A stretch of DNA of 64,000 nt. It comes from Ustulina deusta. Its lineage: Eukaryota > Ascomycota > Sordariomycetes > Xylariales > Xylariaceae. Of the stretch, positions 59,331 to 64,000 are shown one piece after another. Location: positions 248,001-312,000 of the forward strand of contig JAJNNX010000044.1 in the NCBI GenBank assembly GCA_023159155.1. The letters run 5' to 3'. The translations under genes were made by a program, and so were the position numbers. Under the pieces are notes generated by a model. It ran no database searches. It worked only from the letters and a program-made list of their open reading frames with translations, and was not told where the DNA came from. Position 1 is the first letter of the stretch. Every line of letters begins with the position of its first letter.

Positions 59331-61005
59331 CTAATTAATAATTATAGAAATATTCGAAAAAATAATAAAAAAATACTATAGATTAGCAAAAATAATAATA
59401 GAATTAAACTTATATAAATAGATCTTTATATTGCACCTCGAAATTTTTACTATATAATACTACTTTTTTATAAAGAAAGATTAGTAGTACTATATAAAAT
59501 AAAGCAAATATTCTATATTGTAAAGTCTTTAAATATATTTAATTGTTATAAAAAAAATAATAAAGATCTAATTTTAATGTATAAATATTAACTTTTTATA
59601 AGAAATATTAAAAGTATTATATAAAAAAAACAAAAATAGCATATAATTGTACTACTTTTAACTATATTGTTATATAATAATTAGATAGCTTTTTTTTTTT
59701 TTTTACTTATTTTATTTTTTTTACTATAGTATTAAACATATTATATAATATATAAAAAGATTGTATAAGAACTTAGCGTTAGTTTAAAAAATATATAAAA
59801 AGTATTCGACTTTTAATACTAAAATAAACCTATTAATCTAAATAATATAATAAAACTAATATTTAATATATATATAGTTTACTAGATTAAAAAATATAAC
59901 TATATAATTAATAATAAACAAATATTTTAAAAAACATATAAAAAGAATTTTATAGAATAAATATCTAAACATTTTAGAAAACTTTACGCAAATATTTATA
60001 CAAAACTTTATAATATTATTACATATAAAAAAGTATAACTATAAATAGACCTAGGTATATATATAAAAAACCTTGCTTAGATCGTATAAAATAAATTTAA
60101 ATTAGAATATAAAAAATATTTTAAGTTAGATAAAAATAATAAAAAATTTAACAAGGAATCTAGTAGCTAATTAACCTAATTTTTTATAAATAGCGCTTTT
60201 ATTTATTATATAACTAGAAAAAATATTTAGAACTATAAAACAAATATATTATCTAACTAGTTTATTTTTAGCGATTAGTATTGTATAGAGTACTAAGGCA
60301 AACTTTAGAATATAGATGTTTTAAACTATTTAACGGTAAGAAAAGCATAATTAAAAGCTTATTTTAGACTTTACTTTTATACAAAAGTAAACTGGACTTT
60401 AAGTAGCACAAATATTAGGTTTAGCAGTAATAATACAATTACTACTATAAATACTATATAAATAGATAATTTTTTTAGTATAACAATATATTATATTTTA
60501 AATAGCTTAATACTATTCTTATTCTTGCTAAAGGACGCTAACTATTTATAGGCTTACTTTAATAATATAAAGAATATTATTATATAAAAGGATAGAAAAA
60601 CTATTTTTGTTATATATAAATAAAAATATTTATTTTTTAATATAAGTTTATATAAAGCTAGACTATATTTTACTAAAACAGAACTATAATAGTTATACTG
60701 CTAATTTAAACATTTTTATATAAAAAGACTATATATAATACTTAGTTATGCAAAATATAATATTAACTATTTAACTTTAGAAAAAATCCAGAAATTTTAT
60801 TACTATTATTAATTATATAACTTAATACTTTAATAATTCAAGTTTTTAATTAAAAACAATTATAATTTTAATTATAAAATTATAATTAATACTATATAAA
60901 TAAACAATAAGCAAGTCTTTTATATTATTAATACTGCTATATTTTTTTAAATAGCAACTTTTTTTAAATCAATATTTATATAAAATATTTAAAAAACACT
61001 ATATA
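59331..61005. other. Extremely AT-rich sequence, probable RIP-degraded transposon DNA
   Basis: No frame of meaningful length on either strand and stops throughout. It is dominated by TATA, TTTA and AATA words with occasional unconverted GC patches such as GGACGCTAAC. Probably an old transposon body, but I could not identify a protein motif here. Confidence 0.5.
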
Positions 61006-61310
61006 TGTTGGAACAATATTGCCAGGTCAATCGTACGCCATATTCGGTACAGCCATCTTGGCCACCTTGGTGGCCAAGTTGGGTGGTTGGGCCTATATGG
61101 GCCCATATGGCCAGGGGCTAGGTGGACCCTCCGTACTTCGTACGAAGGGTATACCTAGCACCTCCCATACCTTCCGAATCCTTTCCTTCTCTTTCTTTTA
61201 AGACAAGGCACCAAACATAGTACAATACATTATATGATGTTCGCCTTTATAGATCTGTCTCGCGTACGTTGTACGTACGCGCATGCTACCCAGGGTAGAG
61301 CCTACCAACA
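61006..61310. mobile_element. GC-normal LTR-like element (about 305 bp)
   Basis: It starts TGTTGGAACAATATTGCC and ends GAGCCTACCAACA, so the termini are TGTTGG/CCAACA inverted repeats of LTR type. Unlike its surroundings it has normal GC content and no RIP-like decay, which suggests a recent insertion or lineage. Flanks are ATATA (left) and CTGAT (right), so no target duplication is evident; ATATA recurs about 35 bp further right. It may be a solo LTR, or one LTR of an element whose rest is lost. Confidence 0.55.
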
Positions 61311-61581
61311 CTGATCAGTGAGTTAACCGGCAAACTTACTGTCAGATATAAGCGAGTCCAATTGAATGATTGTATTAATAATTATTACTGATCTTTTCTG
61401 TTCTATGTTTTATTGCAGAGTTTTTTGCATGCCATATAAATTAAGTATGTATAGAGAATCTATTTAACGGGGTTCCAAAAGATAGCTAATTTATTCCATT
61501 AAATCTGATATACCTCTTTAGAAACAGCTTATATAAGCTTTTTCTATACATAATATTATTAATAAAAATGCTAAAAATAAC

Positions 61582-61659
61582 GCCCTAGCCTGGACTCGAA
61601 CTAGGATCTATAGTATAATAAACTATTAACTACTATGCTTGCTATTATACTACTAAGGC
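61582..61659 (-). pseudogene. tRNA-like sequence, probably degraded
   Basis: On the minus strand a 7-bp acceptor stem can form, GCCTTAG with CTAGGGC (one T-G wobble). The T-arm has stem CCTAG/CCAGG around loop TTCGAGT, with one A-C mismatch that a single G-to-A change would explain. An A-box-like TAGTATAATAGCAAGC is present. The anticodon arm is ambiguous: a stem ATAGTA/TACTAT with an over-long loop, perhaps containing a short intron. It is likely a decayed tRNA or a tRNA-derived repeat. Confidence 0.4.
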
Positions 61660-64000
61660 CTATAGTGCTTTTCTTATTTCTTATATAATAATGGTTGTAG
61701 TATTGTAATATATATAGGCTTATTAGCGTAGTGGGAGGTTATATAATTTAATTAATTAGTAGTGTATTATTGCTAAGATCTTTTTAGATTTAAATAATTT
61801 AGCTTAATTTGAGCTAATCTAGCTACTTTAGCTAATTTTAGCCAATTGAGTGCTGTTTGTCTAATTAGGGCTATAAAACCCCCAAATAGTCTAATTTATT
61901 TCTTATAAATAAGTTTTCCAGAGCTTCCAGATTTTTTATATTTTTGTTCTTTGATTTTTTATTTTAGTAATATTTATAAGTACTATATACCTTTAATTAG
62001 TCTAAAAAATTACTTTATTTTGCTAGACTTAATACTTTTATAAGCTTATTTGCAATTATGTCTTTTGTAGCTATATAAATAATTTTTAGAATATTTCTTT
62101 TAACTTTTTAATATAGCTAATAGTTATAGATATTTATATAACAAAGCTTAGTTTATAATATAGTTACTTTTTTTATAACTAGCCTAATAGTTTATTTATT
62201 GTTATATTAAATAGTAATATATTAAATATTTAGTATAATACTTAGTTTTTTGATTAGTTAGTTTATAAATATAGCTTTCTTTATAGCTTGTGCTAATACT
62301 AACAACTCTGCTTTGATTATTAAAATAGTTATTATATTTTGCTTATTAGTACGCTACTTGATAATTTTTCCAAATAGCCTAATTATATATACTTATAAAA
62401 TTTTTTAGTCTAATATATTATTTATAAACAACGTATTGCTTGCAATCTTAAAATTGTTTTTGCTTCCGAACTAAAGCAAATAGTATTAAGTATTTTTAAA
62501 ATAGTTAAGCAGGCGATCTACCGAGTTATAATGTTAAGGCCTAAGGTTAACAAAAAATCTTAAAAATCTTAACGTGCTAAACGCAATATTAGGTTAAGTA
62601 ATTATAGCAGTATATAATATTGACCTAACTTTTTATTAGTATAAGTATATTTTTTGTTTTATAGCAAAGCTATTATAGGGCATTAGTTTAGCTTGTTTTA
62701 TTAGGGTAGATAAAAGAGTTAAATAAATAGTTTTTAGCTTGGAAATTTTCTTAATATATAAAGCTTAAAATAGCTAGATTAATTTTTATTAATAATTTTT
62801 AATTATTTTAATGCTTAGGAACTATTGCAAGTTATTACTACTAATTAACTAATAAGCCATTTAAAGCTATTTAATAGCTTTTTTAGTAATAAGCTTTTGA
62901 TCTTTTTTATAAGCAAAAATAATATTATCTATATATATAAAGATTAGTACTTTGTTATAAGTATAGCAATAAAGCTTATATAGTATAACTTAATACTTTA
63001 TTTTTTTAAGTATTAATATAAGCTCTTTTTGCTATAATAAAAATAACTTTTTTAAGCTATATAAAGCTTTATTAAACTATAATATAATCTAAGGCTTATA
63101 GTAGCTAGAAGGTATTTTTATATATATTTTTTTATTAAGCTTTATATTAATAAATATATTAATAATATTGTATTACTTTAGTTCAAAGTCAAATTTAGCT
63201 ACTATTATAATAAAGGTCCTAAATAACTTTTTAGCAAAAATTAATATATATATAGTTTTAGTGCTAGATTAAAGCTGCTAATTATTTTGTACTACTAACC
63301 ATGCTTTATATTTTATATAATAGCTATACTTATTAAACTTATATATATATACCTATATATACCTAAATATTAGTTTTTTTTTAGTTAAGTAAGTACTAAC
63401 CTTAGTTTATAATTTTATTTTTTAATAGCCTTTGAGATAATCTTTTTTAGCCTTTTTAAACCTTTTACTTATTAAGTAATACTTAAAGTCCTTATAAGAT
63501 TTTAGCGGTAGTAGTAGATTTTTTTAATAGATTTTGTATTTTTTAGCAACCCTTTATTTGAAAATTTTCTTATTTTTATTTAGTATATATAAAACTTTTT
63601 AATTATAACTTAACTTTTTATTAATAAAATAGCTAATAAATTGTTTTAATAATCTGGCTTTTGCAGCTTTATTTATTACTATGCTGTTTTGACTTTTTAA
63701 AACATTTAGATATCTGCTTAAACATATAGCCTTTTAGCAGCTTTTCTAAGAAGCAATAGCGGTATAAAAAAAAGTACTAAATATACCTGCTGGAGCATTA
63801 AAGTTTATATGTAGCGGTTTAGTACTTTCTAACGTTGTTTTCCCAGTTTTATAATCTTTAAATTCTGCTATAATATTTTAGGTCTAAAAAACAAGGTCTT
63901 TAAATCTAACAAAATCTATTATAATATTCTAGAGTCTTTATAGATCAGGGTTTTTAATAGTAGTGCTTTTTGATCTATTAAAATTTGCTACAATATTTTA
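61660..64000 (-). pseudogene. RIP-inactivated Ty1/copia retrotransposon pol remnant
   Basis: Minus-strand translation of about 62780-63350 shows Ty1/copia reverse transcriptase landmarks with scattered stops. YKAWLVVQ lies near 63300, IFIYIDNIIFAY at about 62912-62947 (the YVDD active-site region, second Asp read as Asn), and LQ-stop-FLSI lies at about 62810-62830, where the family has LQWFLGI. The stops are TAA/TAG where Gln or Trp codons are expected, and Gly/Asp codons are changed by G-to-A. This is the pattern expected of RIP. The element runs off the right end of the window, so its 5' part is not visible. It cannot encode an active protein. Confidence 0.75.

Noticed and set aside
54800..64000. 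AT-rich block as a mitochondrial DNA insertion
   Set aside because: No mitochondrial gene or rRNA pieces are seen. Tandem units, LTR copies and a copia polymerase remnant with transition-type stops fit RIP-degraded nuclear repeats better.

Overview
The window is nuclear DNA of a filamentous ascomycete (Pezizomycotina). The evidence is short spliceosomal introns of about 48-190 bp with GTRNGT donors and CTRAY branch points, dispersed single genes on both strands without operons, and a C-terminal AT-rich block that looks degraded by repeat-induced point mutation (RIP). Gene content (paired-VPS10 sortilin, TMEM33/Pom33, Ctk2-type cyclin, DUF7025-AAA ATPase, Acr3) and abundant intergenic TACCTAGGTA-like motifs suggest a Sordariomycete. 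Xylariales is possible, but that is inference.

Layout. 1-906: 3' end of a polyQ protein. 1514-2259 (-): Mpo1/DUF962. 3629-4319 (+): RPB7. 5346-7904 (-): ADE2. 10417-12517 (+): lysine 2,3-aminomutase. 16126-17169 (+): conserved fungal protein of unknown function. 19372-24002 (-): VPS10. 24807-25722: non-autonomous TIR transposon in the promoter interval shared with a divergent RING-CH membrane protein (26185-27457, +). 27992-31255 (-): DUF7025-AAA ATPase. 32603-33985 (+): serine beta-lactamase-like enzyme. 34970-37017 (+): ribosomal L1-domain ribosome biogenesis factor. 37409-38410 (-): palmitoyl-protein thioesterase. 39144-40684 (+): CTD-kinase cyclin. 41319-42076 (+): bZIP. 43089-44587 (+): arsenite transporter Acr3. 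48489-49864 (+): HSL-type alpha/beta hydrolase. 51027-52180 (+): TMEM33/Pom33. 54203-54799 (+): possible small gene at the edge of the AT block.

54800-64000 is AT-rich and essentially gene-free. It holds short tandem repeats, a degenerate array with a period of about 160 bp, two inverted copies of one about 300-bp LTR with unequal C-to-T/G-to-A decay, a separate GC-normal LTR-like insertion, a RIP-broken Ty1/copia reverse transcriptase on the minus strand, and two tRNA-like sequences. Such blocks are typical of repeat-silenced or (peri)centromeric heterochromatin in these fungi.

The genes do not form a cluster or pathway; most are housekeeping (transcription, purine synthesis, ribosome assembly, vacuolar sorting). 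The most unusual property is uneven intron density. VPS10 has one intron in 4.6 kb of coding sequence and PPT1 none. By contrast ADE2 and the aminomutase have seven each, and the L1-domain gene has twelve introns in 1,161 coding bases, with exons as short as 10 and 16 nt. All exon models were joined by hand from splice motifs, reading phase and remembered protein-family conservation; no transcript data or alignments were available.
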